From Terasakiella sp033100395 (lineage in GTDB: Bacteria > Pseudomonadota > Alphaproteobacteria > Rhodospirillales > Terasakiellaceae): a stretch of DNA of 64,000 nucleotides. The stretch is taken from positions 1 to 64,000 of the forward strand of contig NZ_JAWLVJ010000008.1 in NCBI RefSeq assembly GCF_033100395.1, written 5' to 3'. A model generated the notes under the pieces. That model was not told the origin of the DNA, did no database searches, and saw only the letters and a list, made by a program, of their open reading frames with translations. Of the stretch, positions 42,489-51,059 are shown piece by piece. Position 1 is the stretch's first letter. Every line of letters starts with the position of its first letter. The position numbers were made by a program, and so were the translations under genes.

Positions 42489-43108
42489 GAAAGGAAACAG
42501 GGTTGACCAACATTCTGGTGGTTGGCATTGGTGGTCAGGGTGTGATGACGGCGTCGGAAGTCTTGGCCATGGCCGCAATAGAATTGGGCATGGATGTTAA
42601 AAAAACCGAAGTTGCAGGCATGGCGCAACGCGGTGGCGTGGTGACGTCACACGTGCGCTTTGGCAAAAAAGTTCTTTCCCCGGCGATCCCGAAAGGGCAG
42701 GCCGATTTGATCGTTGGCTTTGAACCTGCTGAATCCATGCGCTGGTGTGACCATCTAAAAGACGGCGGTGTTGCCATGGTCAATACCTTCCGCATCAAGC
42801 CGCCCGTGGTGAATGTGGGCTTGTTTGACTATCCCGATGACCCAATTGCGGAGATGCGCAGGAAAGGCACAGAAGTTTATGATTTTGATGCGGGGGCCAT
42901 TGCGCTGGAACTGGGAGAAATGCGATTGGTGAACACCATCATGATGGGCGCGATTTCAGAACATTTGCCTTTTGATGCAGAGATTTTAAAGACTATCATT
43001 GTGGATCGCTTCCGTCAGAAAAAGCCGGAACTGGCCGAGTTGAATGATCGGGCGTTTGAGGCAGGCAGGGACGCTGCCGCGAAGTCAGCACAAACGGCAG
43101 CGGAATAG
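42485..43108 (+). CDS. iorB: indolepyruvate ferredoxin oxidoreductase, beta subunit
   Basis: The 207-residue gamma-type domain partner of IorA. Typical blocks are VVGIGGQGVMTASEVLAMAA at the start, KKTEVAGMAQRGGVVTSHVRFG, and ADLIVGFEPAESMRW. It shares an ATGA junction with iorA, so the two chains are made in equal amounts. A bidirectional terminator follows, before the convergent chemoreceptor gene. Confidence 0.96.
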   Translation: MRKETGLTNILVVGIGGQGVMTASEVLAMAAIELGMDVKKTEVAGMAQRGGVVTSHVRFGKKVLSPAIPKGQADLIVGFEPAESMRWCDHLKDGGVAMVNTFRIKPPVVNVGLFDYPDDPIAEMRRKGTEVYDFDAGAIALELGEMRLVNTIMMGAISEHLPFDAEILKTIIVDRFRQKKPELAELNDRAFEAGRDAAAKSAQTAAE

Positions 43109-43110
43109 AA

Positions 43111-43141
43111 AAAGGGAAGGCCTTTTGGTGCCTTCCCTTTG
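43111..43141. terminator. bidirectional terminator between iorB and the chemoreceptor gene
   Basis: AAAGGGAAGGC at 43111-43121 and GCCTTCCCTTT at 43130-43140 form a perfect 11-bp stem. Confidence 0.9.
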
Positions 43142-43146
43142 TCCTT

Positions 43147-44832
43147 TTACTTTTGCGCGATAAGCTGATCCAGCAGGCGGACCACATCTTTGGAGGCCTC
43201 ATCCACTTTTTCCAGCATCTCCATCGCGCCATTAATATCACCTGCGTTATAACGACGTACCGCTTCGATGCCACATTCATGGACGACTTCATGGGGCGGT
43301 TCCAGTTCTTTATAGGCAGCTTGCGCTTGCTGGCTCGCCCCTTCTGCACCGTAGTACCATTTACCCAGGCGGCAGTTTTTATGGCTGGCAAGTTCATCAG
43401 GGTCCAGACTTTCCAGACCAACCATCATATCGGCGAGTCGTTTTTTCCAGACGATATGGTCGGACTTGGCAATCCGGATGGATTTGTTTGGAATGTCAAA
43501 TTCACTAAGTGCAGTGATCTGTTCGGCAATCAATTTCACCACACTGTCTGTTGCTCTGATGCTGTGGTTGATCGCATCCACATTCTCGCCCGTTGCTGTG
43601 GCGATGGTGGACACATTACCCGAAACTTCAGTTGCAACCGCATTTTGCTCGTTCAGGATATCTGAAATATCAGACATACGCGCCGATGTATTGTTGATTG
43701 CGTCACTGATGGAATCCATGGATGCCACAGCCGACTGCATGGACGCTTCACCGTCTGAGACTGCCTTGGCACCTGCGTTCATAGACGTCACGATGCCGCC
43801 GATCTCTTCGGTTAAAGCCTCGATAGTATTGCGGATTTCATCTGTTGCGCGTGCGGTTTGTTGCGACAGGTTCTTCACTTCCCCTGCTACAACCGCAAAG
43901 CCTTTGCCAGCTTCGCCTGCACGGGCAGCCTCGATCGTTGCGTTCAGGGCCAAAAGGTTGGTCTGGGTTGCGATCTTTTCAATTGATTGCACCATTTCTG
44001 CGATGTTTTTTGATGTTGCGACCAGAGATTCTACACGTTCGGATGCCTGACGCACGGCACCGGAAACGCGGTTCATGTTGCTGGCGGTTTCTTCGATGGT
44101 GGCGCGACCGATTTGGGTTTGTTCTTCCGCACTTTGTGCACTGGCTACAACCTCATCTCCATTTTGGCTGATGGTGGAAATGCCTGTGGCCATTTCTTCA
44201 ACCGCAGCCGCAATTGACTGGGCCTGTGTATTTACATTGCCAAGTGAATTCATCATGGAGGCGTTTTCGATGGCTACTTCGTTCACAGCCATGGAAAGAG
44301 TGATATTTTTATCCATTAGACTATCGGCAAATGCGTTGGATGAGGCTTTAGCTTGTGCTTCGTTGGCAGCATGTGCGTAACTGGTGATTGCCAGTTCAAT
44401 ATCCATCAAGACAGCAGCTGTTACAGCCCGGATCAGGGTTTTGCAGTTCTTTTTGTTGCCGCATGCTTCCAGAATATAATCTGTCAGCTTTGTCATAATA
44501 AAGGTATAGCCACCGATATAAAGAAAAGGTGTGATCCCGATTTTCTCGTGGATTTTGCCAATTTCAATGCTGCGTTTTGTATAGGTATCGTCGAATTTGC
44601 CGGAAAACAGGTTTGCCCAGTGTTCCGCCTGGACCTTTTTCAGGCCATCAATGGTTTTCCCCTGAAATTTTTCGGTTGAGGCGGGATGACTGGTCACAAA
44701 ATCATAAAAATCATCCAGAATTTTAGGAACAGCCTTCATCAGGGATGCTTTATTGTCTCGCAAAGCTTCCTGTCGTTCTGAACCAATTTGGTAATAACTT
44801 AATCGTTCTTCAAACGTAATTTCTTTTTGCAT
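43147..44832 (-). CDS. soluble globin-coupled chemoreceptor with CZB domain
   Basis: A 561-residue cytoplasmic methyl-accepting protein with three parts. Residues 1-155 are a protoglobin/globin-coupled-sensor domain; the proximal haem ligand is H95 in KIHEKIGITPFLYIGGY. Residues about 160-440 are the signalling helices with the kinase-contact hairpin (IATQTNLLALNATIEAARAG). Residues about 455-560 form a CZB zinc-binding domain (DHIVWKKRLADM; CRLGKWYYG; PPHEVVHE). There are no membrane helices. HemAT-like aerotaxis through haem-bound oxygen is the expected role, with zinc or redox input through CZB. The three-way combination is uncommon. Confidence 0.93.
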   Translation of the reverse strand: MQKEITFEERLSYYQIGSERQEALRDNKASLMKAVPKILDDFYDFVTSHPASTEKFQGKTIDGLKKVQAEHWANLFSGKFDDTYTKRSIEIGKIHEKIGITPFLYIGGYTFIMTKLTDYILEACGNKKNCKTLIRAVTAAVLMDIELAITSYAHAANEAQAKASSNAFADSLMDKNITLSMAVNEVAIENASMMNSLGNVNTQAQSIAAAVEEMATGISTISQNGDEVVASAQSAEEQTQIGRATIEETASNMNRVSGAVRQASERVESLVATSKNIAEMVQSIEKIATQTNLLALNATIEAARAGEAGKGFAVVAGEVKNLSQQTARATDEIRNTIEALTEEIGGIVTSMNAGAKAVSDGEASMQSAVASMDSISDAINNTSARMSDISDILNEQNAVATEVSGNVSTIATATGENVDAINHSIRATDSVVKLIAEQITALSEFDIPNKSIRIAKSDHIVWKKRLADMMVGLESLDPDELASHKNCRLGKWYYGAEGASQQAQAAYKELEPPHEVVHECGIEAVRRYNAGDINGAMEMLEKVDEASKDVVRLLDQLIAQK

Positions 44833-44934
44833 TTCAGAACACCTCCAATATGTTCGATTTTTATGCAGGAATTTATCAGAAGCCGCTTATAAAAAACATT
44901 AGGGAGAATTACTTAGGGATTGCACGTTTCTAAA

Positions 44935-44972
44935 ATTAAATGAGCAATGGTTGAAGTGACCATTGCTCATTT
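44935..44972 (-). terminator. terminator of the membrane chemoreceptor operon
   Basis: AAATGAGCAATGGT at 44938-44951 and ACCATTGCTCATTT at 44959-44972 make a perfect 14-bp stem; on the minus strand a T-rich run follows. Confidence 0.85.
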
Positions 44973-44982
44973 GATCTTTTTA

Positions 44983-46824
44983 TCAGCCTTTTCGGACTTG
45001 TGTCAGGAAATCATCTACCTGAGCGCGAAGGGCTGTGGCTTGACTTGACAAGGCTTCTGCCGCGTCAAGTACGTCGTTGGCGGCCTGACCATTTTGTTGT
45101 GCACTTTGGACAACCTGCTCCATATCAGTGGAGGCATCTTGAGTGCTGTGCGCTGCAGATTCAACGTTGGTTGCGATCTCCTGCGTTGCAGCCCCTTGTT
45201 GTTCGACCGCAGCAGCAATGGCGGATGAGACTTCATTCATGTGGTTAATCATGTTGGAAACTTCATCAATCGCCGATACCGCATTGTCGGTTGTGGATTG
45301 AATGGTCTGCACCTGGGACGAAATTTCATCCGTGGCACTGGCTGTCTGATTGGCAAGGTTCTTAACTTCACTTGCCACCACCGCAAAGCCCTTTCCAGCC
45401 TCACCCGCACGTGCCGCTTCAATGGTTGCGTTCAGTGCAAGAAGGTTGGTCTGTTCGGCAATGTCGGTAATTAGGTTGATCACCTGACCGATCTTGGTTG
45501 CTGCTTCTGCCAGTTCCTTCATGGTGTTGTTGGTGCTGTCGGCCTGTTGAACGGCTTGCGATGCCATGGTCGAAGATTCCGCCACCTGACGTGAAATCTC
45601 GTTGATGGAATTGCTGAGCTGTTCGGCCGCAGAAGCCACCGTCTGCACGTTGGTTGTCGCATTTTCCGCAGCTTGCGTTGCATTACTTGCACGCTGCTGG
45701 TTGGTGGAGGCAATATCATTCATGCCTCTGGCTGTTGATTGCAGCTGGCTGGAGGAAGAGGCAACGGAATTGACCACTTCGCCAACCTTGCTTTCAAAAT
45801 CAGCCGCCAGTTCGTTGCGTTGAGCTTTTTGTTCAGCTGCCACACGTTCACGATCTTTTTCACGTTCTTCATTCAAACGTTGGGTCTCGATCAAATTGGC
45901 TTTGAACACGGCCAACGCATCGGCCATGGATCCGATCTCATCTTTCTGATTTTCTGGAATTTCAACGTCCAGGTCACCGTTACTTAAACGCCCCATCGCG
46001 CCGACCATATTGATCAGTGGATTGGATATTTTCTTGGTTGCAAAACCAATACTGATGACGATCAAGATACCGCAGACTACGGCCAGAATGATGAAGTTCA
46101 GGTTACGGGTGGAATGGAGTTCATCCAAAACCTTGTCTTGAAAGAAGTTGCGCTGGCTGGTTGCTTCGTCTGTCACGTCCAGTAACAGGTCTTCAAGTAC
46201 CTTTGAGGTATGATTGAGCGTGTCCTGAATGACGCTTTGACGCGACGCTTCTTCATAGATGAAGTTATTGGCCGCACTGTCGGCGCGTCGGTTGGATAAA
46301 AAGACAACGCTGCGTTCGTTTGATTCTGCATAAAGGTCAAACATGCGTGGCAGGTTGGCTGCAGTGCGCACAAGGAAGCGAAGCCGCTTGGCCTGCGTGG
46401 CGCCGATGGGCGTTTTTTCATCCACCATATTGTTTTTCTTCATCGTGCGATCAAGAAGACTAATGGTGCTTTGCAGACCATCAAAAGTTTCTGCAACGCT
46501 GTCGCGTAACTCGCGCGTTTTTTTGACGGCAAATTTATTGCGCTGAAGGATGCTTTTCTGATGAAAGGCATTCAGCTTGAAAAAGTTGTCGCGAACATTG
46601 ACCAGTTCATCACTGACAAGATTGCTGGCGTTTAACAGTTTGTCGGTTGTTTGCGCCTGTTTGTTCAATGTTTCAAGCGTGTTGTCAAACAGGTCACTTG
46701 TCTTGAAACTGACAGCCAGATTCAACCCGGCCATTAAAAGAACGGGCACAACGCCCAGTAGGATGATTTTCAGACCCAGACCTGCTTTGGATTTTGGGGT
46801 CTCTTTTTGCGCGATATCGTTCAT
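44983..46824 (-). CDS. membrane methyl-accepting chemotaxis protein
   Basis: 613 residues. TM1 is at about 16-38 (IILLGVVPVLLMAGLNLAVSF), the periplasmic sensor region runs to about 235, TM2 is at about 238-262 (LNFIILAVVCGILIVISIGF), then a HAMP domain and the signalling coil with EQTNLLALNATIEAARAGEAG. The periplasmic part is long, helical and Asn/Arg-rich, consistent with a helical bimodular-type sensor. ATG 46824 is chosen because AAGGAGG sits 6 bases upstream. The ribosome site overlaps the stop codon of the preceding periplasmic protein gene, so the two are coupled. Confidence 0.93.
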   Translation of the reverse strand: MNDIAQKETPKSKAGLGLKIILLGVVPVLLMAGLNLAVSFKTSDLFDNTLETLNKQAQTTDKLLNASNLVSDELVNVRDNFFKLNAFHQKSILQRNKFAVKKTRELRDSVAETFDGLQSTISLLDRTMKKNNMVDEKTPIGATQAKRLRFLVRTAANLPRMFDLYAESNERSVVFLSNRRADSAANNFIYEEASRQSVIQDTLNHTSKVLEDLLLDVTDEATSQRNFFQDKVLDELHSTRNLNFIILAVVCGILIVISIGFATKKISNPLINMVGAMGRLSNGDLDVEIPENQKDEIGSMADALAVFKANLIETQRLNEEREKDRERVAAEQKAQRNELAADFESKVGEVVNSVASSSSQLQSTARGMNDIASTNQQRASNATQAAENATTNVQTVASAAEQLSNSINEISRQVAESSTMASQAVQQADSTNNTMKELAEAATKIGQVINLITDIAEQTNLLALNATIEAARAGEAGKGFAVVASEVKNLANQTASATDEISSQVQTIQSTTDNAVSAIDEVSNMINHMNEVSSAIAAAVEQQGAATQEIATNVESAAHSTQDASTDMEQVVQSAQQNGQAANDVLDAAEALSSQATALRAQVDDFLTQVRKG

Positions 46825-46835
46825 GGAAACCTCCT

Positions 46836-47768
46836 TTACCATTGCAATGACTGAATTTGACGATTGACCAGACCCAGCTCATCAAACACCGTTGACGGGG
46901 TTTGTCCGGCTGTTTCCGGTGGGATCATCAACTTGTCTTTCGCTCCGGCTGTAACTTTCATGGAGGAAAGTTCCGCCAGGCTGTAAAGCAGCAACTGCTG
47001 GACATCGACAGCGGTAATATTCCTTTTCAGCCGTTCTGGCATGATAACACCGCCCGGAATATTAAAATCCGGCTTTTTTGTCAGCCCCTGTAGGCCTTTT
47101 AAAGCATAGAAGGCAAGGGAGTAATCATCAGCAGGTTGTTTGCCAATGGATTTGGACGGGGCTTCAATCACAGCCGTTTCACCCAGGGCAATGCGGATAT
47201 ATTCGATTTCCTGCACGATCATTTTGGCATTGTTGTATACCTCGTTTGGTACTGTTTCAGGAATGCCAAGCTGGGTGATCATGGTCTCTGCTTTTAAAAG
47301 ATTCTGATAGACCTCTGTCGGTGTCTTTCCATCCACGACTTTCGCTGTCGATTTAAAATCTGACAATCCATAGGCTGTGTTGAAGTCGGTCAGTTCTTTT
47401 AAAATGGTCTTTGTCACATCCATCACGTCTGCGGGCATGACCTCGCGTACCGGTGGGGGTGTGATGGTTGCTGTTTCCAGATTGTTGATCCGTTTGAGGA
47501 CCTGAATTTTGGTTCTGATATTCAGCGCTTGCTGGATGACATGACGCGGCAGTCGATCTGGAATGTCCAGTTTGGTGTTGGACAGGTCCGGCAAGGACAT
47601 GTTCGCATCATGCATTCTGTTTAACTGGGCAAGAATATCTTCAGTCACTTTAAAAACCTGACTGGGGGTTATTTTTTCTTCCGCCTGACTTGCCGTTGTT
47701 AAAGTTATGCCTATCCCTAGAATACAGACACACAAGGCAAGCATCTTCGTAAGAGTGCGATTAAGCAT
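46836..47768 (-). CDS. exported protein built of about 38-residue repeats
   Basis: A 310-residue exported protein of unknown family. Residues 1-29 are a signal peptide (MLALCVCILGIGITLTTASQAEE). The rest is eight degenerate copies of a helical unit beginning xP-x-x-V and ending I-x-x-L, starting near residues 34, 73, 111, 149, 173, 211, 251 and 290, mostly spaced 38-40 apart. Examples: TPSQVFKVTEDILAQLNR, MPADVMDVTKTILKEL, TPSTVFDELGLVNRQIQSL. Such helical repeats suggest a protein- or ligand-binding solenoid. It is coupled to the downstream chemoreceptor, so it may be a periplasmic accessory of that receptor. The function is inferred from position only. Confidence 0.7.
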   Translation of the reverse strand: MLNRTLTKMLALCVCILGIGITLTTASQAEEKITPSQVFKVTEDILAQLNRMHDANMSLPDLSNTKLDIPDRLPRHVIQQALNIRTKIQVLKRINNLETATITPPPVREVMPADVMDVTKTILKELTDFNTAYGLSDFKSTAKVVDGKTPTEVYQNLLKAETMITQLGIPETVPNEVYNNAKMIVQEIEYIRIALGETAVIEAPSKSIGKQPADDYSLAFYALKGLQGLTKKPDFNIPGGVIMPERLKRNITAVDVQQLLLYSLAELSSMKVTAGAKDKLMIPPETAGQTPSTVFDELGLVNRQIQSLQW

Positions 47769-48037
47769 TCTCGTTCTCCGCTTTATGGTGCTCCCTACGG
47801 TTTCTTTATTGTCGCATTTCGATTTTGTTGAATGCGTTAATTGTTTTTGAAACCTATGCTTGGCAGGTTACGCTTTTATTGGCGCGGAGGGAAGATTCAA
47901 AGCGAATTGACGGCTTTTATTTTGCCAAAAAAGGAAAATAAACCAAAACCATGCTCTTTTTCGAGGAAATGTCCTTTACAAGTGCTGTAAAAAAGCCAAT
48001 TTCTGATCTCTTTGTAGGCATACAAAAGCACTATAGG
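47769..48037. other. intergenic region, no gene recognised
   Basis: About 270 bases between the repeat-protein gene (its promoter must lie here) and tyrA. It is AT-rich; no convincing terminator, palindrome, sigma-54 site or small gene was found. Confidence 0.5.
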
Positions 48038-48928
48038 TTAGGCTTGGTTGGCCTCTACGACTTCACGGCGAATCTTGCGGGTACGTTCAAACAGTTCTTC
48101 CAGTTTGTCGCCTTCACCCCAGCGAATGGCCCGCTGCAGGAAAGTAAGGTCTTCGGAAAAACGCTGCAGAATTTCCAGAACGGCTTCCTTATTGTTCAGG
48201 AAAACATCGCGCCACATGACTGGGTCGGATGCTGCAATCCGGGTGAAATCGCGAAAACCGGAAGCAGAGAATTTGATGACTTCTTTCTTCAGGTGATCGC
48301 CCAGATCATCTGCGGTGCCCACAATGGTGTATGCGATTAAATGCGGCAGGTGGGACGTAATCGCCAGTACCATATCGTGGTGTTGGGCATCCATCATTTC
48401 GATCATGGAACCTGCGCGTTCCCACATTTCCCGAACTTTGGCGACGGAAGTTTCGTCTGTACCCGCAGGTGGGGTCAGGATCAGCCAGCGGCCATCAAAC
48501 AAGTTGGCAAATCCGGCTTCCGGGCCGGAATGTTCTGTCCCGGCGATGGGATGGGCGGGGACAAAATGGACGCCATCAGGCAGATGTTGGGAGACATCAT
48601 GGATGATGGCTTGTTTGACAGATCCCACATCACTGACGATCGCACCGTCTTTCAAGCCCGGGGCAAAGGCGGCTGCCACTTCGCCACACGACCCCGGTGG
48701 TGTGCAGATGACAACCAGGTCGGCATCTTTTACAGCCTCGATAAAATCACCTGTGGCTTCGTCAGCAAGGCCAAGGTCAATGGCTTTGTCACGATGGGCT
48801 TTATTAATGTCGCAGACGGTGATGTGACGTGCGGATTTTGTTTCACGCACACTGCGCGCAAGCGATGATCCGATCAGTCCGATCCCGATCAAGGTTACAC
48901 GTTCAAAAATAAAGCCATCGTTTGACAT
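48038..48928 (-). CDS. tyrA: prephenate/arogenate dehydrogenase
   Basis: A 296-residue NAD(P)-dependent dehydrogenase of the cyclohexadienyl type that makes hydroxyphenylpyruvate or tyrosine. The dinucleotide loop LIGIGLIGSSLARSV, VICTPPGSCGEV, the catalytic histidine in HFVPAHPIAGTEHSG and the helical C-terminal domain are all recognisable. There is no ACT or chorismate mutase domain; the mutase is a separate gene in the same operon. The ATG lies two bases after the hisC stop. Confidence 0.95.
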   Translation of the reverse strand: MSNDGFIFERVTLIGIGLIGSSLARSVRETKSARHITVCDINKAHRDKAIDLGLADEATGDFIEAVKDADLVVICTPPGSCGEVAAAFAPGLKDGAIVSDVGSVKQAIIHDVSQHLPDGVHFVPAHPIAGTEHSGPEAGFANLFDGRWLILTPPAGTDETSVAKVREMWERAGSMIEMMDAQHHDMVLAITSHLPHLIAYTIVGTADDLGDHLKKEVIKFSASGFRDFTRIAASDPVMWRDVFLNNKEAVLEILQRFSEDLTFLQRAIRWGEGDKLEELFERTRKIRREVVEANQA

Positions 48929-48930
48929 GG

Positions 48931-50022
48931 TTACTTACTCATAAATTCTTTCAGGGCATCCATTACGGCCAGCATTTCTTCTTCGGTCCCGATGGTGATA
49001 CGCAGGCAGTCGCCCAAACCATAAGATGCCATGGCACGCACGATGATGCCCTGTGATCGCAGGAATTCATCTGCCTGACGTGAAGACTGATTGGTCTGAT
49101 GGGGGAAACGCACAAGCGCGAAGTTGGCATAGCTGGTGGTACATTCCAGCCCGAGCTTGCGGCATTCCTCTTCGGTCCAACGCAGCCATTTTGTGTTGTG
49201 CTTGCGGGTCTTGGCGACAAACAGTTCATCATCCAGGGCCGCTTCGCCAGCCGCCAAAGCCAGGGCCGTGACGTTAAACGGGTTGCGCGCCCGGTTTAAC
49301 ACATCGGCGATTTCAGCGGAACTATAGGACCAGCCCAGACGCACACCGCCCAGACCATACATTTTGGAAAAGGTGCGGGTCATGACTGTGTTGTCGGTGC
49401 TGCCTGCCAGTTCAAAGCCAGCATCATAATCTTCTTCGGTCATGAATTCAGCGTAAGCCGCATCGATCACCAACAGGATATCATCACGAAGACCTTTGCG
49501 CAGGCGGTTCATTTCCGATTTTGGAATATAGGTACCTGTCGGGTTATTCGGGTTGGCGACAAATACAATGCGGGTTTTATCCGTTACAGCCGCCAACATG
49601 GCATCCACATCGGTGGTCAGGTCGGTTTCCATTGCTGTTACAGGCGTGGCGCCGACGGATTTGGCTGCGATGGGATACATCAGGAAGCCGTGATCGGAAT
49701 AAAGTACTTCATCACCCGGACCTGCATAGGCACGACATAGAAGGCCGAGGATTTCATCCGATCCTGCGCCACAAACGATGCGGTCTGCATCAATGTTGAA
49801 TTTGTCTGCCAGTTTGTTGCGCAGACGGGTTGCCCCGCCATCAGGGTAACGATGCTGGGTGTCAGAAGCGTTTTTCATGGCTTCCACGGCACTGGGTGCC
49901 GGGCCGAAGGGGCCTTCGTTCGAAGACAGTTTAATAATACGGTCAACATTTTTAAGGGCAGATTCACCGCCTTTGTACGGGGTGATGTCCATAATACCCG
50001 GACGGGGTGTGAGAGAACTCAT
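48931..50022 (-). CDS. hisC: histidinol-phosphate/aromatic aminotransferase
   Basis: 363 residues of the HisC-type fold-I PLP transaminases: LSSNEGPFGP at the start, the PLP lysine in TRTFSKMYGLGGVRLGWSY, FVANPNNPTGTYIP, and the C-terminal ASYGLGDCLRITIGT arginine region. Between chorismate mutase and tyrA it probably serves mainly as the aromatic aminotransferase for phenylalanine and tyrosine. It may also act in histidine synthesis. Fifteen bases separate it from the upstream gene. Confidence 0.94.
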   Translation of the reverse strand: MSSLTPRPGIMDITPYKGGESALKNVDRIIKLSSNEGPFGPAPSAVEAMKNASDTQHRYPDGGATRLRNKLADKFNIDADRIVCGAGSDEILGLLCRAYAGPGDEVLYSDHGFLMYPIAAKSVGATPVTAMETDLTTDVDAMLAAVTDKTRIVFVANPNNPTGTYIPKSEMNRLRKGLRDDILLVIDAAYAEFMTEEDYDAGFELAGSTDNTVMTRTFSKMYGLGGVRLGWSYSSAEIADVLNRARNPFNVTALALAAGEAALDDELFVAKTRKHNTKWLRWTEEECRKLGLECTTSYANFALVRFPHQTNQSSRQADEFLRSQGIIVRAMASYGLGDCLRITIGTEEEMLAVMDALKEFMSK

Positions 50023-50037
50023 TTTTAAATATCCAGT

Positions 50038-50913
50038 TTAAGCGTCCTGGGCTAATTCTTCGGCTGTAAACGGTACAGCATAGCCACCGAGCTTTTTCAT
50101 TCCTTTAATCTGCGCTCCGGATTTTTCAGCGAATGTTTTCATCTCATCCATATCGGATGTCAGAATTTTGTCGCTTTCAACCAGGAAGAGCCATTGATCA
50201 CGCAAGGACTCATCATACCATTGACCCTGAACAACCACATCCAGACCGCAGTCTGCGAGGGTGGATACAATGGTGCGCGTGCTGATTTCTTTGTCAAATT
50301 CAAGCGCTGTGTAGTAGCGTTCATTGTCCGTGTGGTCATCTGACGGCAGGCCAATGATCAATGCTTCTTCATAGGTGCCGCGGACTTTTTCAGTTTGAGC
50401 CACAGGCAGGCGCGAGAGAATTTGCGGGGTGTTTTGTGCATTTGAATAGAGATGTCGCCACCATGGATTCGAATCGGCTGGTTCCGGTACAGGCAGAACA
50501 CCGATGGCGGCATCTTCATTTTGCACAGCGCTGATCACACCATGTAAAGAGGCATGGGATGTCATCGGCGTCTGTGATCCATATTGATCACGCGCGAGAT
50601 CCCAATATGCGGCTCCCGGTTCTGGCATATAGACAGCCATGGCCAAATGACCTTGCAGTTTTAGATAAGCAGACATAACTTCACGCCAGATGCGCACCAA
50701 TGCGCCCTTGGGGAAAGGTCCGCTGTGGCGTGCGATCAGGCGGCGCAGCACTTCGGCTTCGCGACCCGGGCGCAATTTGATGCCGTCTGCGCCTTTGGCA
50801 GCGCGGACATTTTCAACCACCAACGCACGTTCCATCAACAGGTCGTGGATGGTGTTGTCAATGCGGTCAATTTCGTTACGTAAGCTCGCAAGATCTTTTT
50901 GAGACATGATCAC
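50038..50913 (-). CDS. chorismate mutase with degenerate prephenate dehydratase-like domain
   Basis: 291 residues. Residues about 5-95 are an AroQ-type chorismate mutase (LASLRNEIDRIDNTIHDLLMERALVVENVRAAK; RPGREAEVLRRL). The rest (about 100-285) keeps the outline of a prephenate dehydratase plus ACT domain: GAAYWDLARDQYG where GPEGSFS... is usual, and AVQNEDAAIGVLPVPEPADSN where GVVPIENS is usual; the catalytic Thr-Arg (TRF) motif is not evident. It therefore seems to have chorismate mutase activity only, with a regulatory or inactive tail. ATG 50907 is an equally likely start. It begins the hisC-tyrA operon. Confidence 0.85.
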   Translation of the reverse strand: MIMSQKDLASLRNEIDRIDNTIHDLLMERALVVENVRAAKGADGIKLRPGREAEVLRRLIARHSGPFPKGALVRIWREVMSAYLKLQGHLAMAVYMPEPGAAYWDLARDQYGSQTPMTSHASLHGVISAVQNEDAAIGVLPVPEPADSNPWWRHLYSNAQNTPQILSRLPVAQTEKVRGTYEEALIIGLPSDDHTDNERYYTALEFDKEISTRTIVSTLADCGLDVVVQGQWYDESLRDQWLFLVESDKILTSDMDEMKTFAEKSGAQIKGMKKLGGYAVPFTAEELAQDA

Positions 50914-51059
50914 TATCTATTTTGAAAGGTTATATTTGCACTAGGAATAATCCGAAAGTGCGCCAAAGGCAAAGAAAACATTGACTCAATATGTCATGAA
51001 GCCTAGCTAGGGTCAGGACATAACACTTCGTAAAGAATATTTGTGCCATAAAAGCAGTT

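Noticed and set aside
47951..48340. 130-codon plus-strand frame in front of and inside tyrA
   Set aside because: Mostly antisense to tyrA, with no ribosome site and no family resemblance.
50914..51059. SAM-II riboswitch upstream of metX
   Set aside because: Alphaproteobacterial metX genes often carry one, but the conserved core and pseudoknot pattern are not visible; only a short CCTAGCTAGG palindrome is present.
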